A stretch of 64,000 nt of DNA from Enterobacteriaceae bacterium ESL0689 (GTDB lineage Bacteria; Pseudomonadota; Gammaproteobacteria; Enterobacterales; Enterobacteriaceae). Location: positions 124,001 to 188,000 of the forward strand of contig JAQTIF010000001.1 of assembly GCA_029433525.1 (NCBI GenBank), given 5' to 3'. How positions within the stretch are numbered: position 1 is the first letter of the stretch; each line of letters opens with the position of its first letter. The notes beneath the pieces are model-generated. The model saw only the letters and a program-made list of their open reading frames with translations, did not search any database and was not told the origin of the DNA. Below, piece by piece: positions 17,716-26,403 of this stretch. The position numbers were made by a program, and so were the translations under genes.

Positions 17716-18544
17716 GGATTCCCTCCGCCTTTTCTTTCCCGCTATTGGCTATCGCCAACGGCGTCATAAACAAACTGTGCTGTGGCAGATATACCTGCAA
17801 TTGCGGGAAGCGCTGACGAAATAATTCGCCCACTCCCGGCTGCATACAGGAGCCGCCCGCCAGCCATAAACTGGTGATCGCGTGATCAGCAATATGACAG
17901 GCAACAATATCTGCCATCTTTTCATAAACCGGCTTCACTACCGGCCAGATCTCTTGCGCATGACTGCGTTTATACAGTTCTGCTTCTTCTAACTGAACAC
18001 CACGGCTCCCGGCCAGGGTCAAAGAAATATGGTGGCCACCGGTGGCTTCGTCCGCCGAATAGGTCACCTTGCCCTGCTTAACAATGGCAATGCCCGTGGT
18101 TCCGCCACCAATATCCACGACTCCCGCATTATCCAGTTCCAGTAAATCGGCGACCGCTGTCGGTTCATCAAGGACATGACTGACCGTCAGCCCAGCAGAC
18201 TCAAGGACATTGATCGAAATACGGGGATCCGTTCCCGGTGGAAACGAGGTCGCGGCATGAGTAAAGCGGTGGCCAAGCTGCTGTTCGAGAGTATCGAGAT
18301 GATGACGCACAAGGGTGACCGCACCGAAAAAATCCCAGACAATACCATCACGCACAACATCTGCCCTGTCCAGACAGACCGCGACGGGCTGGCTCTCCTG
18401 GTCGATAACCATCGACACGACATTGCAGGTACCTAAGTCAATTCCCAGCCACAGCGGTGATTCACTGCTAACTGGCGATTGATTACACAGATCAGCTGAT
18501 TTTTGCAGTCTCGGCGTGAGCCACTGTTGTGCATCATGCATCAT
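17705..18544 (-). CDS. eutJ: Hsp70-like ethanolamine utilisation protein EutJ
   Basis: EutJ is an actin/Hsp70-fold protein of the microcompartment operon, thought to act as a chaperone; its exact role is not established. The 279 residues (278 if the second Met is used) match E. coli EutJ. The ATP-binding pattern is clear: WLGIDLGTCNVVSMV near residue 32, VVDIGGGTTGIAIVKQGKV near 145 and LWLAGGSCMQPGVGELFRQR near 225. It resembles EutA in fold but not in length. Confidence 0.95.
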   Translation of the reverse strand: MMHDAQQWLTPRLQKSADLCNQSPVSSESPLWLGIDLGTCNVVSMVIDQESQPVAVCLDRADVVRDGIVWDFFGAVTLVRHHLDTLEQQLGHRFTHAATSFPPGTDPRISINVLESAGLTVSHVLDEPTAVADLLELDNAGVVDIGGGTTGIAIVKQGKVTYSADEATGGHHISLTLAGSRGVQLEEAELYKRSHAQEIWPVVKPVYEKMADIVACHIADHAITSLWLAGGSCMQPGVGELFRQRFPQLQVYLPQHSLFMTPLAIANSGKEKAEGIHAS

Positions 18545-18558
18545 CGTTTTCTGACTCC

Positions 18559-19962
18559 CTACACAATGCGAAATGCATCAACCAGTACACAACGCCGCAA
18601 ACGCACAAATGTGCGGGCGCTGGTTACCCCTTCACCGGTTGGCGTCGAGATAGTCATCGTGGTCCAGCCTTCACCACCCAGCCCAAGCCCGGCAATGCAG
18701 GGGCCGTTTTTAACGAAAATCGTGGTATCTACCGCATTCGCCATCTGATTCATATTTTCAACATTGCGTGAATGCATCGCCGCGGTGTGGTGACAACCGT
18801 TTTCCAGCTTAACTGCCAGCGCGATCGCTTCGTCAACGTTGGCCGCACGCACCACTGGTAGCACCGGCATCATCATTTCGGTCACAGCAAATGGATGAGT
18901 AGCGGGGACTTCGACGAACAACAGACGTGTCTGTTCCGGTACTTTCAGGCCAATCGCCGCAGCAATTTTGCTGGCATCACGTCCTACCCAGTCCCGGCTA
19001 ACCGTTCCTTTACCATGTTCATCAATCTTCTTCAGCAACATCGGCTGAAGCTGTTCAGCTTGTGCCGCCGTCAGTTTGACCGCATGCTGACCTTCCATCA
19101 GGCGCATCAGTTCATCGGCAACACTATCAACCACAATCAGCACTTTCTCATCAGCACAAATGATGTTGTTATCGAAAGAAGCACCTTTAACAATAGATTG
19201 TGCGGCACGAGGCAAATCAGCGGTTTCATCAACGACCACAGGAGGATTACCGGCTCCGGCAGCAATCAGACGTTTGTTGGTGTGTTTACGTGCTGAGTCG
19301 ACGACAGCCTCACCGCCTGTGACGACCAGCAAACCGATACCGGGGTACTGGAACAGACGTTGCGCTGTTTCGATATTCGGATTAGCCACAGTCACCAACA
19401 GATTTTCCGGGCCACCGGCCGCAACAATCGCCTGGTTGAGCAGACCGATTACCCGATGTGATACGTGTTTTGCTGCTGGATGGGGAGCGAAAATAACACT
19501 GTTACCGGCTGCAATCATACTAATCGCATTATTAATGACCGTCGCCGCCGGATTTGTTGATGGTGTCACTGATGCCACGACACCCCACGGTGCATTTTCG
19601 ATCAGTGTCAGACCATTATCCCCTGTCAGTACCTGGGGAGAGAGGCACTCTACACCTGGTGTACCCCGTGACTGAGCAATATTTTTCGCGAGTTTGTCTT
19701 CAACGCGACCCATGCCGGTTTCTGATACGGCAAGTTCCGCTAATTCCCTGGCGTGTTTTTCACCTGCTTCACGAATCGCGTGAATAACACGCTGGCGCAT
19801 CGCGACGCTCTTCAACTCCTTCTGCGCAGCTTTGGCTGCCGCGACGGCGTCATCCAGGGAGGTGAAAACACCCATTTCATGAACGGTATTACCCGGCTGA
19901 CTGCCTTCCTTCATCTTTAGCAAGACTGCTTTGACAACCTGTTCAATATCCTGTTGATTCAT
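18559..19962 (-). CDS. eutE: CoA-acylating acetaldehyde dehydrogenase
   Basis: EutE converts acetaldehyde, CoA and NAD+ to acetyl-CoA and NADH inside the microcompartment. The 467 residues match the E. coli protein, with very high similarity over the last 200. The N-terminal helix MNQQDIEQVVKAVLLKMKEG is the shell-targeting peptide. The catalytic Cys lies in SFDNNIICADEKVLIVV, and GPCIAGLGLGGEGWTTM and TGEGVTSARTFVRLRRCVLV mark the C-terminus. It follows eutN by 11 bp. Confidence 0.97.
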   Translation of the reverse strand: MNQQDIEQVVKAVLLKMKEGSQPGNTVHEMGVFTSLDDAVAAAKAAQKELKSVAMRQRVIHAIREAGEKHARELAELAVSETGMGRVEDKLAKNIAQSRGTPGVECLSPQVLTGDNGLTLIENAPWGVVASVTPSTNPAATVINNAISMIAAGNSVIFAPHPAAKHVSHRVIGLLNQAIVAAGGPENLLVTVANPNIETAQRLFQYPGIGLLVVTGGEAVVDSARKHTNKRLIAAGAGNPPVVVDETADLPRAAQSIVKGASFDNNIICADEKVLIVVDSVADELMRLMEGQHAVKLTAAQAEQLQPMLLKKIDEHGKGTVSRDWVGRDASKIAAAIGLKVPEQTRLLFVEVPATHPFAVTEMMMPVLPVVRAANVDEAIALAVKLENGCHHTAAMHSRNVENMNQMANAVDTTIFVKNGPCIAGLGLGGEGWTTMTISTPTGEGVTSARTFVRLRRCVLVDAFRIV

Positions 19963-19973
19963 GCTCTCATACC

Positions 19974-20264
19974 CTATTTATGAAATACTACTTTATTACC
20001 AGCCACCACTTCATCGACAATGCCAATCACACACAAGTCAATGGGAGAAGGTTCACCACCGTAAGAAGCATGACGTGCGGAACTGCCACTCACTAACAGG
20101 ACCCACTCTCCTGTGCCCGCCCCAATGCTGTCGATTGCCACGGCACATTGTCCGTCCGGCTTTCCCTGAGCATTAATCATTTCTACCATCAGCAATTTGT
20201 CATGCACCAGGCCCTGATGACGGACGGTACAGACGATTTGTCCTGTGACGACGGCCAGTTTCAT
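19974..20264 (-). CDS. eutN: microcompartment vertex protein EutN
   Basis: EutN is the pentameric vertex-capping (BMV) protein that closes the polyhedral shell. The 96 residues (95 in E. coli) show the family pattern MKLAVVTGQIVCTVRHQGL, then DSIGAGTGEWVLLVSGSSAR and VDLCVIGIVDEVV. A 70-bp gap with a perfect hairpin separates it from the preceding eutM, which probably helps set the shell protein ratio. Confidence 0.96.
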   Translation of the reverse strand: MKLAVVTGQIVCTVRHQGLVHDKLLMVEMINAQGKPDGQCAVAIDSIGAGTGEWVLLVSGSSARHASYGGEPSPIDLCVIGIVDEVVAGNKVVFHK

Positions 20265-20299
20265 CCCCGCCTCTCTGGGTTAAGCGTTGCTGTCATTCC

Positions 20300-20326
20300 G
20301 TGGGTCGGACGTGCTATCCGACCCAC
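20300..20326 (-). promoter_or_regulatory. hairpin between eutM and eutN
   Basis: GTGGGTCGGA and TCCGACCCAC form a perfect 10-bp stem with a seven-base loop. It lies nine bases after the eutM stop codon and 36 before eutN. There is no U-run directly after it. It could stabilise the eutM message against 3' exonucleases or partly terminate transcription, so that EutM is made in excess over the vertex protein EutN. This is inference. Confidence 0.6.
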
Positions 20327-20334
20327 ACTTTTCA

Positions 20335-20625
20335 TTAAAGGTTGCTGTCACCTTTAAAGCTGATCGGGAAAACTTCTTCCAGATCACCATGCGGACGCGG
20401 GATAACATGGACAGAAACCAGCTCACCAATACGCTGTGCAGCAGCCGCACCCGCATCGGTCGCGGCTTTACAGGCTGCCACATCACCACGAACCATCGCG
20501 GTAACCAAGCCACCGCCAATTTGCTTCACGCCAACCAGCTTCACGCGCGCAGCTTTCACCATCGCATCAGAGGCCTCAATCAGTGCAACAAGGCCCCGGG
20601 TTTCAATCATTCCTAATGCTTCCAT
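20335..20625 (-). CDS. eutM: major hexameric shell protein EutM
   Basis: EutM is the main BMC-domain shell protein forming hexameric tiles with a small pore. The 96-residue frame shows the canonical pattern [20 protein letters not shown], then [20 protein letters not shown] and the C-terminal [16 protein letters not shown]. It is flanked by untranslated gaps of 67 bp (to eutD) and 70 bp (to eutN), the longest inside the operon apart from the eutS leader. Confidence 0.97.
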   Translation of the reverse strand: MEALGMIETRGLVALIEASDAMVKAARVKLVGVKQIGGGLVTAMVRGDVAACKAATDAGAAAAQRIGELVSVHVIPRPHGDLEEVFPISFKGDSNL

Positions 20626-20692
20626 TGTGTTTTCCTCATTCAGTCAAAGGGGTCCAGAACGGGACCGTTACAACCAGTGTGTGCGAGTCATA

Positions 20693-21682
20693 TTAATGGC
20701 TCGCGTTAGTCTGACGCGGCACTGCTGCCACCAACGCCAGTTCAATAATATCTTCTGCGCTACAGCCTCTGGAAAGATCATGGAGTGGTGCAGCAAGCCC
20801 CTGAACCAGAGGCCCAATAGCACGATAGCCACCCAGACGCTGAGCGATTTTATAACCAATGTTTCCCGCCTCCAGCGACGGAAAAATCATGACGTTCGCC
20901 TGCCCCTGCAACGGACTGCCCGGTGCTTTTTGTGCCGCAACATCCGGGACGAACGCGGCGTCGAATTGCAGTTCACCATCGACGATCAACTGTGGTGCAC
21001 GTTCGCGTACCATGTCAGTCGCCTGCTGAACATTAGCGACACAAGGGTGACGGGCGCTGCCTTTGGTGGAAAATGACAGCATCGCAACACGAGGTACTTC
21101 ACCAGTGATCGCCTGCCAGGTGTCGGCACTGGCAATCGCAATATCAGCCAGCTGTGCCACCGTCGGCTGCGGTACCACACTGCAATCCGAGAAACCCAGC
21201 GCCTGACCACCATGCTGTGGCAACATCAGAAAAATTGACGACAGTGTTTTACATCCCGGCTGTAATCCGATGATATGTAATCCAGCTCGCAAGACATTGG
21301 CGGTTGAGGAGAGGTTACCAGCAATACAGACATCCGCATTGCCAGCACTCACCATCGCGGCCGCAAACATCAGCGGGTCGTTTAATTTTTCCAGCGCATC
21401 GGCTGGGGTTTTCTCACCCGCGCGTTCATGCCAGCGACGGGCAAACTCTTCACGCAATGGCAGATGGCTTTGTGGGTCGATGACCTGTATACCATCCAGC
21501 GCAATATGATGGCTAAGCGCAAACTGCCGTAGCGCAAACGGGCTGGCCACCAGGATAGGATGTGCCAGACCATTTTGTTGCAGATAATGTGCGGCTTTCA
21601 GCACCCGGATATCCAGCGCATCGGGAAAAACCACGCGTGCAGGCGCACGTAATGCCAGTTCTCTCGCTCGTTCAATGATCAC
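20693..21682 (-). CDS. eutD: phosphate acetyltransferase of the eut pathway
   Basis: EutD turns acetyl-CoA into acetyl phosphate, freeing CoA inside the compartment. The 329 residues match E. coli EutD (338) throughout except for a shorter C-terminus, which ends at [14 protein letters not shown]. Characteristic stretches are the N-terminal [58 protein letters not shown] and [20 protein letters not shown]. Its start overlaps the eutT stop by four bases. Confidence 0.95.
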   Translation of the reverse strand: MIIERARELALRAPARVVFPDALDIRVLKAAHYLQQNGLAHPILVASPFALRQFALSHHIALDGIQVIDPQSHLPLREEFARRWHERAGEKTPADALEKLNDPLMFAAAMVSAGNADVCIAGNLSSTANVLRAGLHIIGLQPGCKTLSSIFLMLPQHGGQALGFSDCSVVPQPTVAQLADIAIASADTWQAITGEVPRVAMLSFSTKGSARHPCVANVQQATDMVRERAPQLIVDGELQFDAAFVPDVAAQKAPGSPLQGQANVMIFPSLEAGNIGYKIAQRLGGYRAIGPLVQGLAAPLHDLSRGCSAEDIIELALVAAVPRQTNASH

Positions 21683-22482
21683 TTTTCACTCCCTAATCGT
21701 TGCTGAATCTGGCTGACGGTGAGAGGGTGCTTAGCGACACTTAAGATCATCATCACATAAACCGTGCTGGAAAGACGGTTAAGCGCTTGCAAAATATCTG
21801 GCCGCAGAACTTCAAAACTGGCATTGATAAAGACCTGAGCGGCGATCGTTTCCGTTTCACGCACTTTTACACGTAACAGGTTAAGCAATGCAGCAACACG
21901 GCCATGACGCGCTTCCGGCACCAGATGATCGTGATCGAGATAGCGCAGAGGCTGATGGGAAAGCCGATGGAGATCATCCTCACTCAGCCCGACGATAGAC
22001 TGCTCTGATAAAGGCTCATTGACCGCATCTGCACGCATAATATTTCCCAAACGAGAACGCACATCCTCCAGCCACGGTTGCCAGGTTTCATCCAGTTCGA
22101 CTTGTAGCCACACCGCCATAGCAATAGTACTGTCAAGAGCGGCACGAAAGCCGAGGCGCGGATCACTTTTGGCCACCATTTTACTGGCCGTCAGATGGGT
22201 CAGCGTGTCAGGTTTCTTCACCACTTCCTGGCGGCACAATTCGCAGCAAGCTTTAGGGTGCGTATCGCTACTGGTCAAACCGTGTACCGGATGAGGATGA
22301 TGCTGCTCATCATCAATAAACATTCTTCCTTGTTCATCAAGAAACTTGACGCGCAGATGACGGCTTTCCAGCAACTCCCTGGCGGAAGGTGTCAGGCGAG
22401 CGTCAGCCGGGAGATGGATCTCAGACCCTTCGCTAAGCGTATGATTCGCTCTGAGCCATGTTTCGGTAATGAAATCCTTCAT
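21679..22482 (-). CDS. eutT: ethanolamine corrinoid adenosyltransferase
   Basis: EutT makes adenosylcobalamin, the EutBC cofactor, from ATP and cob(I)alamin. The 267 residues equal the E. coli length. The family's metal site H-X11-CC-XX-C is complete: [17 protein letters not shown]. The C-terminal part ([20 protein letters not shown], then [18 protein letters not shown]) is the adenosyltransferase domain. No cobalamin synthesis genes lie in the window, so corrinoid must come from elsewhere. Confidence 0.95.
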   Translation of the reverse strand: MKDFITETWLRANHTLSEGSEIHLPADARLTPSARELLESRHLRVKFLDEQGRMFIDDEQHHPHPVHGLTSSDTHPKACCELCRQEVVKKPDTLTHLTASKMVAKSDPRLGFRAALDSTIAMAVWLQVELDETWQPWLEDVRSRLGNIMRADAVNEPLSEQSIVGLSEDDLHRLSHQPLRYLDHDHLVPEARHGRVAALLNLLRVKVRETETIAAQVFINASFEVLRPDILQALNRLSSTVYVMMILSVAKHPLTVSQIQQRLGSEK

Positions 22483-22491
22483 ACGACCGCC

Positions 22492-23187
22492 TTAGCAGGA
22501 TTGCCAGTTCGCAGGCCAGGCAACATATAAAAAACGTACTTTCGACGGTGTGCCAAATTCAATACTGGAGCCTTTCGGAATAAACATGACATCGCCCGCT
22601 TTGGCAATCATGGTCTCTCCGTTATGGCGCACATGTAATTCACCCTCGAGTACCATATCTATTTCGTCGTAATTCAGCGTCCACGGGAAAAAGGCGTTCT
22701 CCCACTGCATAAAACCTGCAGCCATACTGCTGCCATCCTGGTCCGTGACCACATCTGTCAGCCCCACACAATGCGGCTGCGCGCCTTCAAAACGACCAAA
22801 TTTAACGCTACTGCCATCAATCACTTTTACCCCACCTTTACCGGTGACAGATTGAAAGCTCGGTTTCATATCACCTTGCTGTTCAAGTGATTTTTTCTCC
22901 TGCATCACTTTATCCATCAGTTGTGCCACCAGGCTTTCGGTAAACTTGCCTTCAGGCAACTGTGCGATGATGGTTTCACGGATACGTTGTGCGTCTGTTT
23001 TGCTGTCTTGCGCCGCAGTCGCAGTTGATGGCGCAGACTCATCGCATTCGTGAATAGTGAATCCCAGTAGCTCCGCCACTTCGCGCGCTTCCGGAGTAAT
23101 GATACTGGTGCGCAGAACAACTGACATTTCCTGTTCACCACGTGCATGGGCTGCACGAATATCGTTAGCTGTAATGAGTTTCTTCAC
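22492..23187 (-). CDS. eutQ: cupin-domain protein EutQ (acetate kinase)
   Basis: EutQ has a C-terminal cupin barrel and, in Salmonella, acetate kinase activity making ATP from acetyl phosphate. The 231 residues carry the cupin stretch YDEIDMVLEGELHVRHNGET, then AKAGDVMFIPKGSSIEFGTP. The N-terminal part (MKKLITANDIRAAHARGEQE) is typical of the family. Its start lies inside the end of eutP (23-base overlap), an arrangement shared with E. coli. Confidence 0.94.
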   Translation of the reverse strand: MKKLITANDIRAAHARGEQEMSVVLRTSIITPEAREVAELLGFTIHECDESAPSTATAAQDSKTDAQRIRETIIAQLPEGKFTESLVAQLMDKVMQEKKSLEQQGDMKPSFQSVTGKGGVKVIDGSSVKFGRFEGAQPHCVGLTDVVTDQDGSSMAAGFMQWENAFFPWTLNYDEIDMVLEGELHVRHNGETMIAKAGDVMFIPKGSSIEFGTPSKVRFLYVAWPANWQSC

Positions 23188-23644
23188 CTGCCCCTTCCTC
23201 CTGTTGGGTGAGTACTGCCAGATAATCCATCAATTGCTGCACACTTTGCGGATCCTGGCTATTAATCGCGAAAATAGGTTCCTGAAATCCCATGTCATAG
23301 AGTAACTGTCGAGTGGCAGCAACATCGGCATCAGGCATGTCTGTTTTACTAATAACGGCGATATGTCGTTTACTGGCACCGATATCCAGCAATCCTGCTG
23401 GCAAATGACTTTCTTTATCATTTGCCGCATGTACATAAATCAGCGTATCAACATCCTGTAGCGTCGTGATTAAAGCGTGATACCAGCGGGGATGGCTGAA
23501 ATATTCACCCGGTGTATCTATATCGCCATTATCATTAAACTCTACCGCCTGTGTTTTTTTAGCAAGGGTATAATTTCCTTGTAATGCATTAAAAAGCGTT
23601 GTTTTTCCAGCACCTACTGTACCGACAAAGGCAATACGTTTCAT
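23165..23644 (-). CDS. eutP: Ras-like NTPase/acetate kinase EutP
   Basis: The 159-residue product has a G-domain fold. The P-loop is GTVGAGKTTLFNAL, the DxPG region is DIDTPGEYFSH, and the base-recognition motif is ISKTDMPDA. In Salmonella EutP has acetate kinase activity in the eut pathway; its relatives (PduV) bind shells. It starts 12 bp after eutS and overlaps eutQ. Confidence 0.94.
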   Translation of the reverse strand: MKRIAFVGTVGAGKTTLFNALQGNYTLAKKTQAVEFNDNGDIDTPGEYFSHPRWYHALITTLQDVDTLIYVHAANDKESHLPAGLLDIGASKRHIAVISKTDMPDADVAATRQLLYDMGFQEPIFAINSQDPQSVQQLMDYLAVLTQQEEGAGEETHYS

Positions 23645-23656
23645 GGTTATTCCGGC

Positions 23657-23992
23657 TTAGCTTTTCGTGAGATCGCATAAAGTAAAATTTAATAGATGTC
23701 CGAGCCCACTGACTGTCTGTGATAACGCTTCTTCTACTGCACCGACAGAACCATAGATCACTAATGCACCGCTAAATCTATCGAGAAAACCGATATGGAC
23801 ATCAGCCGCTTTCATGGCCAGATCTCCCGCAATCATTGCCGTTTCGCCAGGCGTTAATGTCATAATGCCAATAGCACCCGCATCAGGGACGCCAATCTTT
23901 TTCGCGAGTTCTTCCCCGGGATGTGCAATAAGATGAGCCAAAGTGACTTGTTTTCCTGGCACAAACTCCTGAATGATGCGTTCTTTATCCAT
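23657..23992 (-). CDS. eutS: microcompartment shell protein EutS
   Basis: EutS is the circularly permuted BMC shell protein whose hexamer is bent, and is thought to form shell edges. The 111 residues match E. coli EutS, with [20 protein letters not shown] at the start, then [20 protein letters not shown] and [20 protein letters not shown]. It is the first gene of the operon; the main promoter must lie in the AT-rich sequence upstream of 23992. Confidence 0.97.
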   Translation of the reverse strand: MDKERIIQEFVPGKQVTLAHLIAHPGEELAKKIGVPDAGAIGIMTLTPGETAMIAGDLAMKAADVHIGFLDRFSGALVIYGSVGAVEEALSQTVSGLGHLLNFTLCDLTKS

Positions 23993-24686
23993 TACCTACC
24001 GCCTCATAGTGAAACTATCTCTTATCGTGACAACCTTTTACTAAAATAAATAACAAATTTCGGCATGCTGTGCAAAATTTTGAAGTAGATCACGAAGAAT
24101 GCATAAATATTTAAAGTTATGCTGATGACTTGAATGAAGTGAAAAAAGATTATACTGATTGTTAAAATAGTGATCCAGCATATAGATTCATTCAGATAAA
24201 AAAGAACCTTACTTAGCCTGAATAAAATATAGCCTACTTAATATTAATTAAACTTGTTTTCTATAAAAAACTTATTAACTTATTAAGTATAAATAGTTTA
24301 TTAGCATAAAACAATCTTATATATTAGATTACCATCAATTACCGAATAATATGGCTGTTCTTCCCCTCTCAACCATTCTTATTCTGACGATCCCACCTTC
24401 CTCTGAGAACATCGTTATCACTATTTTCCATTATCTGCACATAAAACAACCTAGCATTTTAAATGACTTACTGGAAAAAATATTAGCTTTTGGTTAACAT
24501 CATGAAAAAACATCTTCTGCTTTGCTAATAGTCTCCTACTCTATTCACCAGTGCTATAGCTATGTTATACTATTCCCTATGTAACCATTTTTGATATAAT
24601 ACTTTACTCAATACATGTTATTCTTATTGACAGTACGTGACTTAGTATTAACTTCAGATCTTTTCACGAGTAATTGAATTGAAAAA
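23993..24686. other. 694-bp AT-rich divergent intergenic region (eut promoter region)
   Basis: The region separates eutS (minus) from a glycosyltransferase gene (plus). It is much richer in A and T than the eut operon. I see no open frame of protein character, no repeat copy and no RNA gene. It should hold the EutR-activated eutS promoter and the glycosyltransferase promoter. A possible CRP site lies at 24079-24094. Confidence 0.5.
24079..24094 (-). promoter_or_regulatory. possible CRP-cAMP site upstream of eutS
   Basis: The plus strand reads TTTGA-AGTAGA-TCACG, matching the CRP half sites TGTGA and TCACA at four of five positions each with the correct six-base spacing. Its centre is about 94 bp before the eutS start. 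A role in carbon-source control of eut is plausible but rests only on this match. Confidence 0.35.
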
Positions 24687-25550
24687 ATGATGACATCACC
24701 AAAAGAACTTATCTCGTTGCGCAACACTTTTGATAAATCGCATATCAAACTTTCCTATGTTACTCATTTTTATTGTAACCAGCAATCTATCGATTCTGTT
24801 TTATCATTACTTCATGAATATGAAAAATACCCAAGCGATATTCTTGATGCTATTGAGTTTATTATTATCGATGATTGTTCACCATTAGAATATGAGATCC
24901 CGGCATTAAATTTAAATTACCAGTGGTTAAAAATCACCACTGATATTCCGTGGAATCAAGGAGGTGCCCGCAACTTAGGCGTGACTTATGCGAAATCAGA
25001 CAAAATACTTATCACAGACCTTGATCATGGCTATCCCCCGGAAACATTACAATACCTTATTAATACTTCGCAACCAGGCAGAAGGTTTTATAAATTTCGC
25101 CGTAAAAATCAGCAGGGAGAAATCTATAAAGGTCATGCCAATGCATTCTTTATGAGTCGGGCGCGATTTATGCGTTTCTGGGGTTATGATGAAGAGTATT
25201 GTGGTCATTACGGTGGGGAGGATTATCGATTTGTGAAATTTCATAAATATCATGGTTCACAACAGCGATATCTTCCTGCATCTGTCTGGTGCTATGAGCG
25301 TGATCTGGATCGCAAAAAAGCCTATCACAGTCTTAAAAGAGATTTGACTTTCAATACTTCGGTGGATCAACGTAAACATGATGAGTGTGCCTTATTTGGC
25401 GAAGAATATGGACATAGCCGAATTTTTTTAAATTTTGACTGGATAACATTATCAAGAAATAACCGGAAACCGGTTAAATTGCCAAAAGTAAATCGTTTAT
25501 GGCGTCTTCTCTGGTGGTGGCGCTGGCTAAATCCTTTTGCTGCAAAATAA
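24687..25550 (+). CDS. family 2-like glycosyltransferase
   Basis: The 287-residue product shows a GT-A fold. It has LSYVTHFYCN near the N-terminus, IIIDDCSP (first nucleotide-sugar acid pair), WNQGGARNLGVTYAKSD, and the DxD-like ITDLDHGYPP that holds the metal. A later GGEDYRFVK fits the catalytic-base region of surface-polysaccharide transferases. The C-terminus is basic and Trp-rich (RLWRLLWWWRWLNPF), perhaps a membrane-contact tail. It is alone between eut and tRNA-Leu, and AT-rich, which suggests transfer or relocation. The acceptor is unknown; a role in LPS or capsule is the family expectation. Confidence 0.75.
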   Translation: MMTSPKELISLRNTFDKSHIKLSYVTHFYCNQQSIDSVLSLLHEYEKYPSDILDAIEFIIIDDCSPLEYEIPALNLNYQWLKITTDIPWNQGGARNLGVTYAKSDKILITDLDHGYPPETLQYLINTSQPGRRFYKFRRKNQQGEIYKGHANAFFMSRARFMRFWGYDEEYCGHYGGEDYRFVKFHKYHGSQQRYLPASVWCYERDLDRKKAYHSLKRDLTFNTSVDQRKHDECALFGEEYGHSRIFLNFDWITLSRNNRKPVKLPKVNRLWRLLWWWRWLNPFAAK

Positions 25551-25743
25551 CCAGCTGCGCTGTTCTGCTGGCAGAATCAGTGCTAATAACCTGAACCGCC
25601 AGACGTTTCAGTTACTGCGTCATCAATAGCGCGTGAGAAATAAACGGAAAGAGATCAGTGAAAAAGAGCGGTTTTCTGCCTGTCCACGATAAAATTGAGC
25701 GCCTAAACGCAAGGCAGATCACGGCTGATGAAGAGCCAGATAC

Positions 25744-25773
25744 AACAATGGACGCCAAAAGGCGTCCATTGTT
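25744..25773 (-). terminator. hairpin directly downstream of tRNA-Leu
   Basis: This is a perfect 13-bp inverted repeat, AACAATGGACGCC and GGCGTCCATTGTT, with an AAAA loop on the plus strand (UUUU in the transcript). It begins seven bases after the tRNA 3' end. It most likely ends the secG-leuU transcript, although the U-run after the stem is poor. Confidence 0.65.
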
Positions 25774-25780
25774 CAAATAC

Positions 25781-25867
25781 TGGTACCGAGGACGGGACTT
25801 GAACCCGTAAGCCCAATCGGGCACTACCACCTCAAGGTAGCGTGTCTACCAATTCCACCACCACGGC
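25781..25867 (-). tRNA. leuU: tRNA-Leu (anticodon GAG)
   Basis: The 87-nt gene begins GCCGTGGTGGTGGAATTGGT and ends with an encoded CCA. The anticodon loop CTTGAGG gives anticodon GAG, and the long variable arm (GCCCGATTGGGC) is typical of tRNA-Leu. The position next to secG is that of E. coli leuU. Acceptor-stem pair 5:68 is T-T here (GCCGTGG against CCTCGGT), where E. coli leuU has A-T as I recall it. The other pairs are as in E. coli, including G1-U72. Confidence 0.95.
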
Positions 25868-25880
25868 ATAGATAAACTTA

Positions 25881-26210
25881 TTAACGCGGGATATCGCTGG
25901 CCGGCTGTGCCGGTGTCGCAGATTGAGTTTGCTCCGCTTTCGGCGCGCTCAGATTATCCCACTCACTTCCTTTACTGGTTTTGTTGCCGTTTAAATTACC
26001 CAGCACCAGGCTAATAATAAAAAACAGAGCTGCCAGGACTGCCGTCATACGGGTCATGAAGTTACCCGAACCGCTGGAACCAAACAACGTACCTGATGCA
26101 CCAGCGCCAAAGGAGGCTCCCATATCAGCGCCTTTACCTTGTTGTAGCAAAATCAGCCCAATAAGGCAGATTGATACAATAAGGAAAACTACTAAAAGAG
26201 CATCTTGCAT
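25881..26210 (-). CDS. secG: Sec translocase subunit SecG
   Basis: SecG is the small auxiliary subunit of the SecYEG protein channel. The 109 residues (110 in E. coli) show two transmembrane helices, LLVVFLIVSICLIGLILLQQ and MTAVLAALFFIISLVLG, flanking the conserved GKGADMGASFGAGASGTLFG loop. It lies upstream of leuU, probably in one transcript. Confidence 0.95.
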   Translation of the reverse strand: MQDALLVVFLIVSICLIGLILLQQGKGADMGASFGAGASGTLFGSSGSGNFMTRMTAVLAALFFIISLVLGNLNGNKTSKGSEWDNLSAPKAEQTQSATPAQPASDIPR

Positions 26211-26403
26211 AATTAACCTGTATATTTGCAGATTTACCGCACACCCGTTACGTCAACCAGTAAAGCGGGATATTTCGACGTTCCCGTTTCCCACTGAAGC
26301 GGGTGTGAATACTAACTAAAGCGAATAACCTTCGCAAGCGCAAACTTAACACATTGTATCAACCGCATAAAAAAACAGCAAAAAGAGCGTCTCTGCGTTC
26401 TTT

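Noticed and set aside
20342-21076. 244-codon open frame antisense to eutM and eutD
   Set aside because: It lies wholly opposite two well identified genes and its translation is the usual low-complexity shadow rich in Ser, Arg and Thr.
25612-25830. 72-codon minus-strand frame next to leuU
   Set aside because: It reads through the tRNA gene and its hairpin; no homology recognised.
24000-25867. Genomic island inserted at leuU
   Set aside because: The tRNA orientation would allow it, but I find no integrase gene and no second copy of the tRNA 3' end on the far side. Position and composition alone are not enough to call an island.
26346-26403. Terminator after glmM
   Set aside because: AAAAAGA/TCTTTTT arms are present on the minus strand but the inner part is a direct, not inverted, repeat, so the fold is unconvincing.
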